Origin: Nocardioides luteus
GTDB lineage: Bacteria > Actinomycetota > Actinomycetes > Propionibacteriales > Nocardioidaceae
DNA: 64,000 nucleotides
Reading direction: 5' to 3'
NCBI RefSeq assembly: GCF_000960475.2
Contig: NZ_JZDQ02000001.1
Location: forward strand, 124,001-188,000
In this document: piece after piece, positions 8,133-17,793 of the stretch
How positions within the stretch are numbered: the stretch's first letter is position 1
Layout of the letters: each line of letters starts with the position of its first letter
Notes under the pieces: generated by a model
What the model was told of the DNA's origin: nothing
What the model saw: the letters and a program-made list of their open reading frames with translations, nothing else
The model's database searches: none
Program-made: the position numbers and the translations under genes

Positions 8133-8947
8133 GCGACGACCTGTGGGGAACCGACCGGCTCGACCTGAGCGCCTACCTGGAGCGGATCGGTGTGACCGAG
8201 CCGCCCGGTCCGTCGCGTGAGGCGCTCGAGGAGATCTACGACGCGCACCTCCGCACCTTCACCTTCGACAACATCGACGTGCTGCTCGAGCAGCATCCCG
8301 GCGTCGACCTGCTCGACGTCCAGGCGAAGTTCGCCGGCCGGGGGAGGGGCGGCTACTGCTTCGAGCACGGCACGCTCCTCGCTGCGGTGCTGGACCGGCT
8401 CGGCTTCGCGGTCGAACGGCGGCTCGCGCGGGTCGGTCCCGACCCGACCGCGGCGGGGCGTACGCATCTGGTCGTCGTCATCGACCTCGACGGCGAGCGG
8501 CTGCTGGTCGACCCCGGTTTCGGGCTGAGCCTGTGGCGGCCGATCCCGCTGGTCGACGGAGCGGTCGACGAGGTCCGCGGCATCGGCTATCGGGTGCGGC
8601 GCGGCGAGCACGGCTGGGCGCTGGAGCGGGCCAAGGACGACGGCTGGGAGCTGATGCACACCCACGACGAGGCGCTGGTCGTGCCCAGCGACGTCGCGCT
8701 CGGTCATCACTACACCAGCACCCACCCGACGGTGCACTTCCGTCACCGTCTGATCACGACGAAGCTCCTCGGCGACCGGCACGTCAGCCTCACCCACAAC
8801 ACCGTCACCATCCGCCGCGAGGGCGAGGAGACCGAGCACCGGGAGATCGGGATCGACGAGGCGATGGGCTACCTCGAGGAGCTCGCGGTGCCGCTCACCG
8901 ACGACGAGCGGGCACGTCTCCGTGCTCGCCTCGAGAGTCTGGACTAG
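8129..8947 (+). CDS. nat: arylamine N-acetyltransferase
   Basis: 272 residues, the usual NAT length. The catalytic triad is visible: Cys77 in RGGYCFEHG, His113 in GRTHLVVV, Asp128 in LLVDPGFG. NATs move an acetyl (or propionyl) group from CoA to arylamines or hydrazines; in mycobacteria NAT belongs to the cholesterol-catabolism regulon and uses propionyl-CoA. Here it sits instead at the end of the NRAMP-like operon, entered through a GTGA overlap. Its TAG stop is shared on the opposite strand with the convergent gene at 8944-9369 through the palindrome CTAG. Confidence 0.93.
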   Translation: MSDDLWGTDRLDLSAYLERIGVTEPPGPSREALEEIYDAHLRTFTFDNIDVLLEQHPGVDLLDVQAKFAGRGRGGYCFEHGTLLAAVLDRLGFAVERRLARVGPDPTAAGRTHLVVVIDLDGERLLVDPGFGLSLWRPIPLVDGAVDEVRGIGYRVRRGEHGWALERAKDDGWELMHTHDEALVVPSDVALGHHYTSTHPTVHFRHRLITTKLLGDRHVSLTHNTVTIRREGEETEHREIGIDEAMGYLEELAVPLTDDERARLRARLESLD

Positions 8948-9369
8948 CGCTCGTCCACGATGATCTGCAGCGCCATGGTCGGGTCCTCGGAGAGGTCGGT
9001 GATCAGCTGGCGGCGGTCCAGCACGGCCTCGTCGAGGTGAGGACCGAGGCTGCCCAGCAGCTCACCGGTGGTCGTGGCCGGCATCGTGTTGAGCACGCGC
9101 GGACCGCGCCGGCCGGTGTAGGGCACCACCCGCGCCAGGGCGCCGGCCACCGACCGGGTCGCCTCCGCGAACGGTGCCGTGATCGGGTCGGTGATCGGAC
9201 CGAGCCAGTCGGCGGCACGTTCCGCCTCGGCACGGGAGGTGCGCGCCTTGAGGTCCCCGAGGCGTACGTCCTCGAGGGCCTGCTCCAGGCGACGCTGCTC
9301 GGCGAAGGCGAGGCCGACGACGACCGCGGCCCCGAGAACCGCGACCAGGGCGAGGCTAGCGACCAGCAT
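8944..9369 (-). CDS. small membrane-anchored protein of unknown function (second of pair)
   Basis: 141 residues. One N-terminal transmembrane helix (LVASLALVAVLGAAVVVGLAF), a charged coiled-coil-like segment (residues 25-55, many Glu/Arg), then a soluble tail ending in TMALQIIVDER. No family is recognised. It overlaps the upstream gene (9356-9727) by 14 bases, and both proteins share the plan of one TM helix followed by a helical charged region, so they may form a complex at the membrane. Its TAG stop overlaps the NAT stop on the other strand. Confidence 0.65.
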   Translation of the reverse strand: MLVASLALVAVLGAAVVVGLAFAEQRRLEQALEDVRLGDLKARTSRAEAERAADWLGPITDPITAPFAEATRSVAGALARVVPYTGRRGPRVLNTMPATTTGELLGSLGPHLDEAVLDRRQLITDLSEDPTMALQIIVDER

Positions 9370-9727
9370 GGACCTTGACCTCCGCCACGACGCCCTCGTC
9401 GGCGAGCCGCTCGCGCAGCGACTCGGCGGCCTGGTCGTAGACCATCTTCGAGAGCAGCGCCGGCCGCACCTTGTGCAGCATCGTGGCCGCCTTGGTCTGG
9501 GCCGAGGCCAGCTCGAGCGGGTTGAGGATGCGGATGCTCAGCAGCCGGTCCTCGGGCGGGAGCTCGGCGTAGGTGGCGCGCGGGGCCGAGAGGTCGGCCT
9601 GCTCCAGGCGCCACAGCAGACCGATGGTCTCGGCACGCAGCGCCTTGTTGGCGCGCCGCAGGCGCCAGGCGACAGCGGCGGCGGCCAGGGCGATCACCAA
9701 CGCCACGACGGCGATCAGGGTGCTCAA
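9356..9727 (-). CDS. small membrane-anchored protein of unknown function (first of pair)
   Basis: About 123 residues from TTG at 9727, which follows a GAGGAG ribosome site by four bases. A longer reading from ATG 9826 is open but would add 33 residues with no membrane-protein character before the TM helix. One N-terminal helix (STLIAVVALVIALAAAAVAW) is followed by RLRRANKALRAET, a basic helical stretch, and a soluble domain with the motif SAPRATYAELPPEDRLLSIR. No known domain was recognised. Confidence 0.6.
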   Translation of the reverse strand: MSTLIAVVALVIALAAAAVAWRLRRANKALRAETIGLLWRLEQADLSAPRATYAELPPEDRLLSIRILNPLELASAQTKAATMLHKVRPALLSKMVYDQAAESLRERLADEGVVAEVKVHAGR

Positions 9728-9852
9728 GGCTCTCCTCGCATCACTGGTCCCGACGAGCAGCGGCCCGACGGGTGGGACGGACCCATCATGGAGCATCCGA
9801 GAATCGCTGTCAGCGGCGGTGGTCACAACACGGCGCGCCGGGGTGATTCGAA

Positions 9853-9866
9853 ATGTCGTTCGACAT
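9853..9866. promoter_or_regulatory. inverted repeat upstream of aconitase (ATGTCG-TT-CGACAT)
   Basis: Perfect 6-bp arms ATGTCG and CGACAT around TT. It lies seven bases before a second, longer palindrome in the aconitase control region. The cognate regulator is unknown. Confidence 0.4.
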
Positions 9867-9872
9867 CATGTA

Positions 9873-9886
9873 TCTTGATATCAAGA
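9873..9886. promoter_or_regulatory. 14-bp palindrome TCTTGATATCAAGA, probable MarR-family (TamR-like) operator
   Basis: A perfect palindrome 131 bases before the aconitase start. From memory, UrtR-type MarR regulators such as TamR of Streptomyces coelicolor, which controls aconitase and other central-metabolism genes, bind palindromes with CTTGA...TCAAG arms. The assignment is by resemblance only; no such regulator gene is in the window. Confidence 0.5.
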
Positions 9887-9913
9887 CATCGACGGCACGT
9901 CCGTCGCAAAAGG

Positions 9914-9932
9914 TTAGGTGAGCCTTTGTTTT
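9914..9932. promoter_or_regulatory. partial DtxR/IdeR-like iron box upstream of aconitase
   Basis: TTAGGTGAGCCTTTGTTTT matches the 19-bp iron-box pattern TWAGGTWAGSCTWACCTWA at 14 positions. Twelve of the first thirteen match, while the right half is weak. Aconitase needs a 4Fe-4S cluster, and DtxR/RipA control of acn is known in corynebacteria, so a site here is sensible but unproven. Confidence 0.35.
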
Positions 9933-10016
9933 CCCGGCGCAGGTAGCCGGGGCAGGATGGGCCTCAAAGACTTGAGAACGTACGTCACTGTGGACGCGAG
10001 CAAGGAGATGAACGCG

Positions 10017-12695
<2,679 letters not shown>

Positions 12696-12712
12696 GTCCG
12701 ACCACCTGCCGA

Positions 12713-12746
12713 AACGGCCCGTCACCCGCGAGGGTGGCGGGCCGTT
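12713..12746. terminator. terminator hairpin after aconitase
   Basis: Stem AACGGCCCGTCACCC (12713-12727) pairs with GGGTGGCGGGCCGTT (12732-12746) around the loop GCGA, with one G-T pair. It begins 18 bases after the aconitase stop. No long T-run follows, as is usual in actinobacteria. Confidence 0.75.
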
Positions 12747-12754
12747 CCGCACCT

Positions 12755-12932
12755 GCCGAGGCGTCACCTACGTCGGCCGAGGCGTCGCGTACGTCGGCCG
12801 AGGCGTCGCGCGGGTCGGCCGAGATGGCAGGGCGTGACGTCTCGACCGTCCGGAGTGACGTCTCGGCCGACTGGGGTGACGTGTCGGCCGACGCAGGTGA
12901 CTTCTCGGCCGACGGGGGTGACGCCTCGGCGT
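12755..12932. repeat. array 1 of 21-bp intergenic inverted repeat family
   Basis: Three forward units (12755, 12776, 12797) of the pattern GCCGAGGCGTCNC-N4-GTCG follow each other with exact 21-bp period. A 16-base turn (12818-12833) beginning GCCGAGATGGCA follows; it matches the left half of the core hairpin seen in array 2. Then four inverted units (12834, 12855, 12876, 12897) and a partial fifth run to the stop codon of the convergent gene. The array starts 60 bases after aconitase, behind its terminator, and fills the rest of the gap. It is too regular for random sequence and is not a known IS or CRISPR. Confidence 0.85.
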
Positions 12933-13618
12933 CAGGTGAGTGAGGCGATCCGGGCTCGGCTGTCCTCGGTGAGGGTCGCCAGGAGGGCTTCGGCTGCCTC
13001 GTCGTGCTCGTCGGTGGCGGCGGCGAGCTCGGTGACCGTCTCGTCGGGGAGACCGGCGAGGATGGGGTCGATCACCGACAGCTCGTCGATGAAGAGCGCG
13101 AGCTGGAGGATGTCGCTGCCGGAGGCACCGTCGACGACCTTCAGGGAGGTCTCGGCGCCTACGACGCCGGTGAACCTGGCCAGCGTCAGCAGATGGCCCT
13201 GAGCCATCAGGCGGCGCCCGACGTCGACGACGAGCGCGTCGTCGAGCTTGGCGATGATGCCCTCGACCCGGCTCGGGTCGAGGTGTACGGAGAGCTCGGC
13301 GAGGAACTCCGGGTTCAGGTGGCCGGCAAGCTTCGCCGCGTCGGCCGGCTCCATCACCGCGGCCACCCGGGCGCTGAGCATCGGCCCCATCGCGATCTCG
13401 GCGATCTTCGCGGTGACGGCCGCGGGGAGCTTCTTGCTGACCGCGGCCAGCCCCTTCACGCGCGACTCGTGACGGCTGAACATCGCGTGCGACACGATCC
13501 CGCGCAGGTCGCGGAGGTCGTCGGGCGAGGTGGTGGCGAGGAAGGCGAGCTCGGCCTCGTCCACGTGCATCTCGTGGGCGAGCTTGGTGATCTCCAGGGC
13601 GCTGGTCAGGGCGGTCAT
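12932..13618 (-). CDS. unknown protein with MgtE N-domain-like helical repeats
   Basis: 228 residues, soluble and mostly helical. Successive segments such as GPMLSARVAAVMEPADAAKLAGHLNP and DPSRVEGIIAKLDDALVVDVGRRL look like the right-handed helical superstructure of the MgtE intracellular N domain or related alpha-solenoids. This is a pattern judgement, not a firm family call. ATG at 13618 overlaps the upstream stop by four bases, so it is coupled to the 75-residue gene before it. The stop codon touches the end of repeat array 1. Confidence 0.65.
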   Translation of the reverse strand: MTALTSALEITKLAHEMHVDEAELAFLATTSPDDLRDLRGIVSHAMFSRHESRVKGLAAVSKKLPAAVTAKIAEIAMGPMLSARVAAVMEPADAAKLAGHLNPEFLAELSVHLDPSRVEGIIAKLDDALVVDVGRRLMAQGHLLTLARFTGVVGAETSLKVVDGASGSDILQLALFIDELSVIDPILAGLPDETVTELAAATDEHDEAAEALLATLTEDSRARIASLT

Positions 13619-13842
13619 CGGCCACCTCCGAGCATCTTCTGGACGACCCCGCGCAGCATCCTCGGCACCAGCTTCAGCGCCTCGTCGAGGGAGGCCTCGA
13701 ACGCCTTGTCCTCCGCGGTCATCGCGCTGCGGATCAGGTCGTCGAACCTGCCCAGCTGCTGGTCGTCGTACGCCTCCAGCGGCGCGAGCCGCGTGGCCGG
13801 CACGCCCAGGGTGGCGGCGAGCCGGTCGAGTCCCTCGCTCAT
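13615..13842 (-). CDS. small conserved protein, 75 residues, unknown
   Basis: MSEGLDRLAATLGVPATRL opens the protein. It is acidic-helical and carries no signal or membrane segment. ATG 13842 is chosen over longer in-frame starts because AGGAAGG lies five bases upstream. A -10-like TATAGT on the same strand lies at 13889-13894. It overlaps the next gene as ATGA. The pair is probably one two-gene operon of unknown role. Confidence 0.65.
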   Translation of the reverse strand: MSEGLDRLAATLGVPATRLAPLEAYDDQQLGRFDDLIRSAMTAEDKAFEASLDEALKLVPRMLRGVVQKMLGGGR

Positions 13843-13917
13843 CGGTTCCTTCCTGCCGACGGTGGCACCTTCGGCCCGCGGCGCCGCCACTATAGGCAGG
13901 CCGCCCGAGTGTTTGGA

Positions 13918-13923
13918 TAGTGT
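13918..13923 (+). promoter_or_regulatory. -10 element TAGTGT before a small ORF
   Basis: TAGTGT ends six bases before ATG 13930, which would make a leaderless transcript carrying the 32-residue ORF and then the thiamine-binding-family gene. Confidence 0.4.
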
Positions 13924-13929
13924 TTCGAC

Positions 13930-14028
13930 ATGCACGCAGCGTTCTCGATCGGCCCGGCGACGGGCGACGACCGCGATGGCACGGTGGCCGTCCGCGTGGC
14001 GAACTGGAAGGAGCCCCGATGCTGGTAG
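13930..14028 (+). CDS. possible leaderless small ORF (32 residues) upstream of MTH1187-family gene
   Basis: MHAAFSIGPATGDDRDGTVA begins the peptide, which ends ...KEPRCW. It starts six bases after a -10 element and ends by overlapping the next start (14019) in another frame by ten bases. That layout fits a translated leader that feeds the downstream gene. The peptide's Gly/Asp-rich middle, followed by VAVRVANWKEP, resembles nothing known. It could equally be untranslated leader. Confidence 0.35.
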   Translation: MHAAFSIGPATGDDRDGTVAVRVANWKEPRCW

Positions 14029-14321
14029 CGTTCTCCGTCGCGCCGAGCGGCACCGGTCGCGCCGACGGGTCCGTGTCGGACGCCGTGGCGGCGGCGGTTC
14101 GCGTGGTGAGGGAGTCAGGGCTCCCGAACCGGACCGACGCGATGTTCACGACGATCGAAGGCGACTGGGACGCGTGCCTCGACGTCGTGAAGCGGGCGAC
14201 CGAGGCGGTCGCTCCGTACGGGTCACGCGTGTCCCTGGTCCTGAAGGCTGACATCCGGCCCGGCTACGAGGGCGAGCTCGACGCAAAGCTCGAGCGGCTC
14301 GAAGAAGCGCTCGGGGACTGA
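14019..14321 (+). CDS. thiamine-binding / MTH1187 (YqgV) family protein
   Basis: 100 residues. The ferredoxin-like fold family is recognised by LVAFSVAPSGTG at the start, SVSDAVAAAVRVVRESGLPN in helix 1, the strand MFTTIEGDWDACLDVV, and the end SRVSLVLKADIRPG. Members bind thiamine or related pyrimidines as homotetramers; the physiological role is uncertain. AAGGAG lies five bases before ATG 14019. Other thiamine genes are absent nearby, and no TPP riboswitch was seen upstream. Confidence 0.8.
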   Translation: MLVAFSVAPSGTGRADGSVSDAVAAAVRVVRESGLPNRTDAMFTTIEGDWDACLDVVKRATEAVAPYGSRVSLVLKADIRPGYEGELDAKLERLEEALGD

Positions 14322-14375
14322 CGCCCCGCCCGCGGCGATTCCGGGTGGCCGCGAAGATCCAGGACAATCGATCCC

Positions 14376-14669
14376 ATGGTCGAACTTCTCCTCGCCGTCA
14401 CCTTCGCGTGCGGGCTGGTCGTGGCTGTCGCCCACGTCATCAACAGTCGTTTCATCGCACCCGTCTACGACGTCGTGGCGAACCTGACCGGCTTCGTGTG
14501 CGCCGTCGCTGCCTCGACGCTGCTCCACCACTGGATCCCCGCGCTCCTCGCGGCGCTCGCCGTGGGCTGCTGGCTGGTGCTGGCGGTGCGAACGCTGCGC
14601 GCCGTTCGTCGTCGGCAACCGCTGCTGGGACAGTCACCCCACGAGGACCCCTACCTCAGCGGCCGCTGA
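14376..14669 (+). CDS. small membrane protein, unknown
   Basis: 97 residues with three hydrophobic helices (LLLAVTFACGLVVAVAHVI; VANLTGFVCAVAASTLL; ALLAALAVGCWLVLAVRTL) and a short polar C-terminal tail with basic residues (RAVRRRQPLLG). The family is not recognised. It stands 54 bases after the previous gene with no clear ribosome site. Confidence 0.6.
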   Translation: MVELLLAVTFACGLVVAVAHVINSRFIAPVYDVVANLTGFVCAVAASTLLHHWIPALLAALAVGCWLVLAVRTLRAVRRRQPLLGQSPHEDPYLSGR

Positions 14670-14746
14670 CCGACGCCCCTCCGCCGGTCTGACCGGTGCT
14701 CGGGGCCGGCATCCGGCCCGCTCGCACCAGCCAGCTCAGCGGAGGG

Positions 14747-15238
14747 TCACAGACCGCGGGCCATCGCGTCCTGTCCGGTCTTGATGGCCTCCCGGATCCG
14801 GGAGTAGGTGCCGCAGCGGCAGACGTTGCGGATCGTGTCGAGGTCGGCCTCGTTGATGGCCCGGCCCTCGGCCCGGACCTTGTGGACGAGGGCGACCGCG
14901 GCCATGATCTGGCCGGGCTGGCAGTAGCCGCACTGGGCGACGTCGTGCTCGAGCCAGGCCTCCTGCATCGGGTGCAGCCCGTCGCCGGGGGCGGTGTCGG
15001 CGAGACCCTCGATCGTGGTGATCTCGTCGTCGGGGCCGATGTCGGCGACCCGCACCGAGCACGGGTTGAACGCCTTGCCGTTGATGTGCGACGTACAGGC
15101 CTTGCAGACATTGATGCCGCACCCGTACTTCGGGCCGGTGACACCGAGGATGTCCCGCAGGACCCACAGGATGCGTACGTCGTCCTCGACGTCGACGGTG
15201 ACGGTCTCGCCGTTGAGCTGGAAGGTGTGTGAAGGCAT
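14747..15238 (-). CDS. iorA: isoquinoline 1-oxidoreductase-type alpha subunit, [2Fe-2S] protein
   Basis: 163 residues. The N-terminal plant-type 2Fe-2S domain has ligands Cys40, Cys45, Cys48 and Cys60 (YGCGINVCKAC...FNPC). The C-terminal four-helix 2Fe-2S domain has CGYC and CRCG. It passes electrons from the molybdenum subunit encoded next door. It is the small subunit of a molybdenum hydroxylase of the two-subunit type (IorAB or aldehyde dehydrogenase-like), which lacks a separate FAD subunit. The order is unusual only in that the large subunit gene comes first; the gap is nine bases. The true substrate is unknown. Confidence 0.88.
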   Translation of the reverse strand: MPSHTFQLNGETVTVDVEDDVRILWVLRDILGVTGPKYGCGINVCKACTSHINGKAFNPCSVRVADIGPDDEITTIEGLADTAPGDGLHPMQEAWLEHDVAQCGYCQPGQIMAAVALVHKVRAEGRAINEADLDTIRNVCRCGTYSRIREAIKTGQDAMARGL

Positions 15239-15247
15239 CGCAGGTCC

Positions 15248-17569
15248 TCAGTACGTGTGGGCGAGGCCGTCGGTCGGCGACTCGGGAACGGACGGGATGA
15301 AGGGCTTGGTCTCGAAGTGGAGCGGCTTGTGGAAGTTGATCGGGAACTCCGTGGGCATCTCACCGGTCGCGCGTGCGTACGCACAGGCGACGGCGGCCAT
15401 CGACGCGGCCACACCGGCCTCGCCGACACCGCCCGGCTGGCTGCCGTGCGACTCCATCACCTCGCACTCGAACTCGAACGGCGTGTTCCACTGCCGGGTG
15501 TAGGCCGAGTTGTCCCAGCTGGCCTCCAGGAAGTGACCGTCGACCAGGTGGTTGCTGTAGGTCAGGGCCTGGCACATGCCGTCGGAGAAGCCGCCCATCA
15601 TCTGGGCCTTCACACCGGCCGGGTTGATCACCAGGCCGACGTCGGCGACCACGACGGCCTTGGTGACCCTGGGGCCGGTGACCGCGTTGCGCACCTCGCG
15701 GTTGACCGTCTCGGGACGGCAGTCGATCTCGACGAGGACGGCGGTGGCGCCCTTGTACTCCTTGTGGATGGCGATGCCCTGCGCGGTGCCGGCGGGCATC
15801 GAGCGACCCCAGTCGCCGAGCTCGGCGGCCCGGTCGAGGACCCGCTTGACGACGTCGCTCTTGAGGTAGCTGCGGCGGAAGGCGACCGGGTCCTGCTTGA
15901 GCTTCTTGGCCAGCTGGTCGACCATCAGCTCGCTGGCGGTGGCGACGTCGGGGGAGTAGATGTTGCGCACCGAGCTGGTGTTGAACCGGTCGACCGCGGG
16001 CTTCGGCTCGTTGAGCAGCTGGGTGACGACCCCGAAGTTGTAGGGCATCTCGGTGGCGAGCATGAAGATCGACTCTGAGAAGCTCAGGTTCGACAGGCCG
16101 GTCGGCAGCGCCGCCACCTCGGCGGTCAGCCGCTCCCCGAGACCGTGGGTGAAGTCGCAGGCCACGCTGGCGTGACGCTGCTCGAAGGTGAGGACGCTGC
16201 CGGCCAGCACCGTCGCCCGGACCTGGGAGACCGCCATCGGGTGCACCCGGCCCTGGCGCGGCTCGTCGGCGCGGTGCCACATCAGCTTGACCGGTGCCCC
16301 GAACGCCTTGGACGCGTGCGCGGCCTCGAGAGCGGCGTCGAAGAACAGCTTGCGGCCGAAGGAGCCGCCGCCCTGGACGACGTTGACCGTCACGTCGGTG
16401 GGCAGCAGGCCGAGGGCGTCGGCGATCTTCTCCTGGGCGGTGATCGGCGACTTGAGCCCGCCCCAGATCGTGGCCTTCCCGTCGCGTACGTCGGCGATGG
16501 CGCAGTTGGGCTCGAGGGCCGAGCCGCTGCGGAAGTGGAAGGTGAACTCGCCGTCGACCGAGGTCGCGCCGACCTTCGGCACCGCGAGCGGGATCTGCCC
16601 GGCCTTGAGCTCGGCCTTGATGTCCTTGGCCGACATGGTGGTCACGGTGCCGGAGTTCCAGGTGACCTCGAGCGCGCGGACGGCGTCGATGCACTGCCCG
16701 AAGGTCTTGGCCCGGACGGCGACGCCGGTGGGGATCATCGCGACGTGGGTGACGCCCGGCATCTTCTCGACGTCGCCCTTGTTGTCGATCGAGACGGGGG
16801 TGCCGTTGAGCTCGGGTGCCCGGCAGACCATCGTGGGCAGCGCGTCGGGGACGTCGAGGTCCATCGCGAACTTCTTCTTGCCGGTGACCGCCGCGCGTGC
16901 GTCGACGCGCCGGTGCGGCTTGCCGACGACGGCGTGCTCGGAGGTCTCCTTCAGCTTGACCTCGACCTTCTCGGTCGTCGGCTTCGCGGCCTTGGCGGCG
17001 GCCTCGCCGTACGTCACCGAGGAGCCACCGGGGGCGCTGATCACGCCGCCCTTGGCGACCAGCTGTGCCGCGGTGGTCCCGAGCAGGATCGCGGCCGCAT
17101 CGAGCAGCGCCTTGCGGGCGATGGCGGCGGCGACGCGCACCGGGGTGTACATCGAGATGATCGTGTTCGAGCCGCCGGTCAGCTGGTTGAAGAGCAGCTC
17201 GGGGCGGGCCGGCGCCAGGGTGACGTGCACGTCGTCGACCGGGAGGTCGAGCTCCTCGGCGATCAGCATGGACACCGCCGTGGTGATGCCCTGACCGACC
17301 TCCATCCGTGGCAGCGCGAAGTGGGCGTGACCCTTCTCGTCGACCTCGATGGCGATCAGGTTCGAGGTCGGCATCGCGCAGTGGGTCAGGAAGTCGTTGA
17401 GATCGTAGAGCTCAGGGACCTGGGGCACCGACGGGATCGGCGCCGCCTGGGCTGCCGACGGTGTCAGGCCCAGATCGGCGGCCGCGATCAGCGTGGTGCC
17501 GCCGATGACATATCCGACGAACGAGCGTCTGGAGACCCGAGCAGGGCTCTCCGAGTTGTGCGTCCCCAT
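15248..17569 (-). CDS. iorB: molybdenum hydroxylase large subunit (IorB-like), Tat-exported
   Basis: 773 residues. The twin-arginine signal SRRSFVGYVIGGTTLIAA with an Ala-rich cleavage region near residue 40 shows export of a folded cofactor-loaded enzyme. The catalytic domain has the xanthine dehydrogenase-type molybdopterin-cytosine-dinucleotide site with NVVQGGGSFGRKLF. It ends in GGVGEAGVAA, which contains the active-site Glu that acts as the base in hydroxylation. It hydroxylates N-heterocycles or aldehydes using water. AGGAG lies nine bases before ATG 17569. The gene is divergent from a PucR-family activator across 224 bases, which is the likely regulator. No cofactor-maturation (MocA/XdhC) gene is in view. 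Confidence 0.88.
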   Translation of the reverse strand: MGTHNSESPARVSRRSFVGYVIGGTTLIAAADLGLTPSAAQAAPIPSVPQVPELYDLNDFLTHCAMPTSNLIAIEVDEKGHAHFALPRMEVGQGITTAVSMLIAEELDLPVDDVHVTLAPARPELLFNQLTGGSNTIISMYTPVRVAAAIARKALLDAAAILLGTTAAQLVAKGGVISAPGGSSVTYGEAAAKAAKPTTEKVEVKLKETSEHAVVGKPHRRVDARAAVTGKKKFAMDLDVPDALPTMVCRAPELNGTPVSIDNKGDVEKMPGVTHVAMIPTGVAVRAKTFGQCIDAVRALEVTWNSGTVTTMSAKDIKAELKAGQIPLAVPKVGATSVDGEFTFHFRSGSALEPNCAIADVRDGKATIWGGLKSPITAQEKIADALGLLPTDVTVNVVQGGGSFGRKLFFDAALEAAHASKAFGAPVKLMWHRADEPRQGRVHPMAVSQVRATVLAGSVLTFEQRHASVACDFTHGLGERLTAEVAALPTGLSNLSFSESIFMLATEMPYNFGVVTQLLNEPKPAVDRFNTSSVRNIYSPDVATASELMVDQLAKKLKQDPVAFRRSYLKSDVVKRVLDRAAELGDWGRSMPAGTAQGIAIHKEYKGATAVLVEIDCRPETVNREVRNAVTGPRVTKAVVVADVGLVINPAGVKAQMMGGFSDGMCQALTYSNHLVDGHFLEASWDNSAYTRQWNTPFEFECEVMESHGSQPGGVGEAGVAASMAAVACAYARATGEMPTEFPINFHKPLHFETKPFIPSVPESPTDGLAHTY

Positions 17570-17793
17570 GTGTAATCACTCCTGGCGTGGGCAGGGTCCG
17601 AGTTTTGTGACCCCCGACACATAGCACCATTCACCAGGCAGATCTCGATTGGGAAGGGCGCGTCGGGAAATGTGTGAGGGCACGACATCGCGCATGGAGA
17701 CAGATCACATGCCGCCTCGGGCGTGACCGTCGCCACACTCGCGCGTTGGTCTGGTTGACGCCGCAACCGCCAGCGAGACACCGAGGGAGCGCG

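Noticed and set aside
12755..12932. CRISPR array
   Set aside because: Units are 21 bp head to tail with no unique 30-40 bp spacers, the orientation inverts in the middle, and there are no cas genes.
12734..12943. Open frame through repeat array 1 encoding heptads such as SAEASRT
   Set aside because: The 21-bp period is a multiple of three and the unit has no stop in several frames, so open frames arise automatically. There is no ribosome site, and frames are not kept between arrays.
13843..14018. TPP riboswitch before the thiamine-binding-family gene
   Set aside because: The conserved CUGAGA and THI-box elements are not present in this short region.
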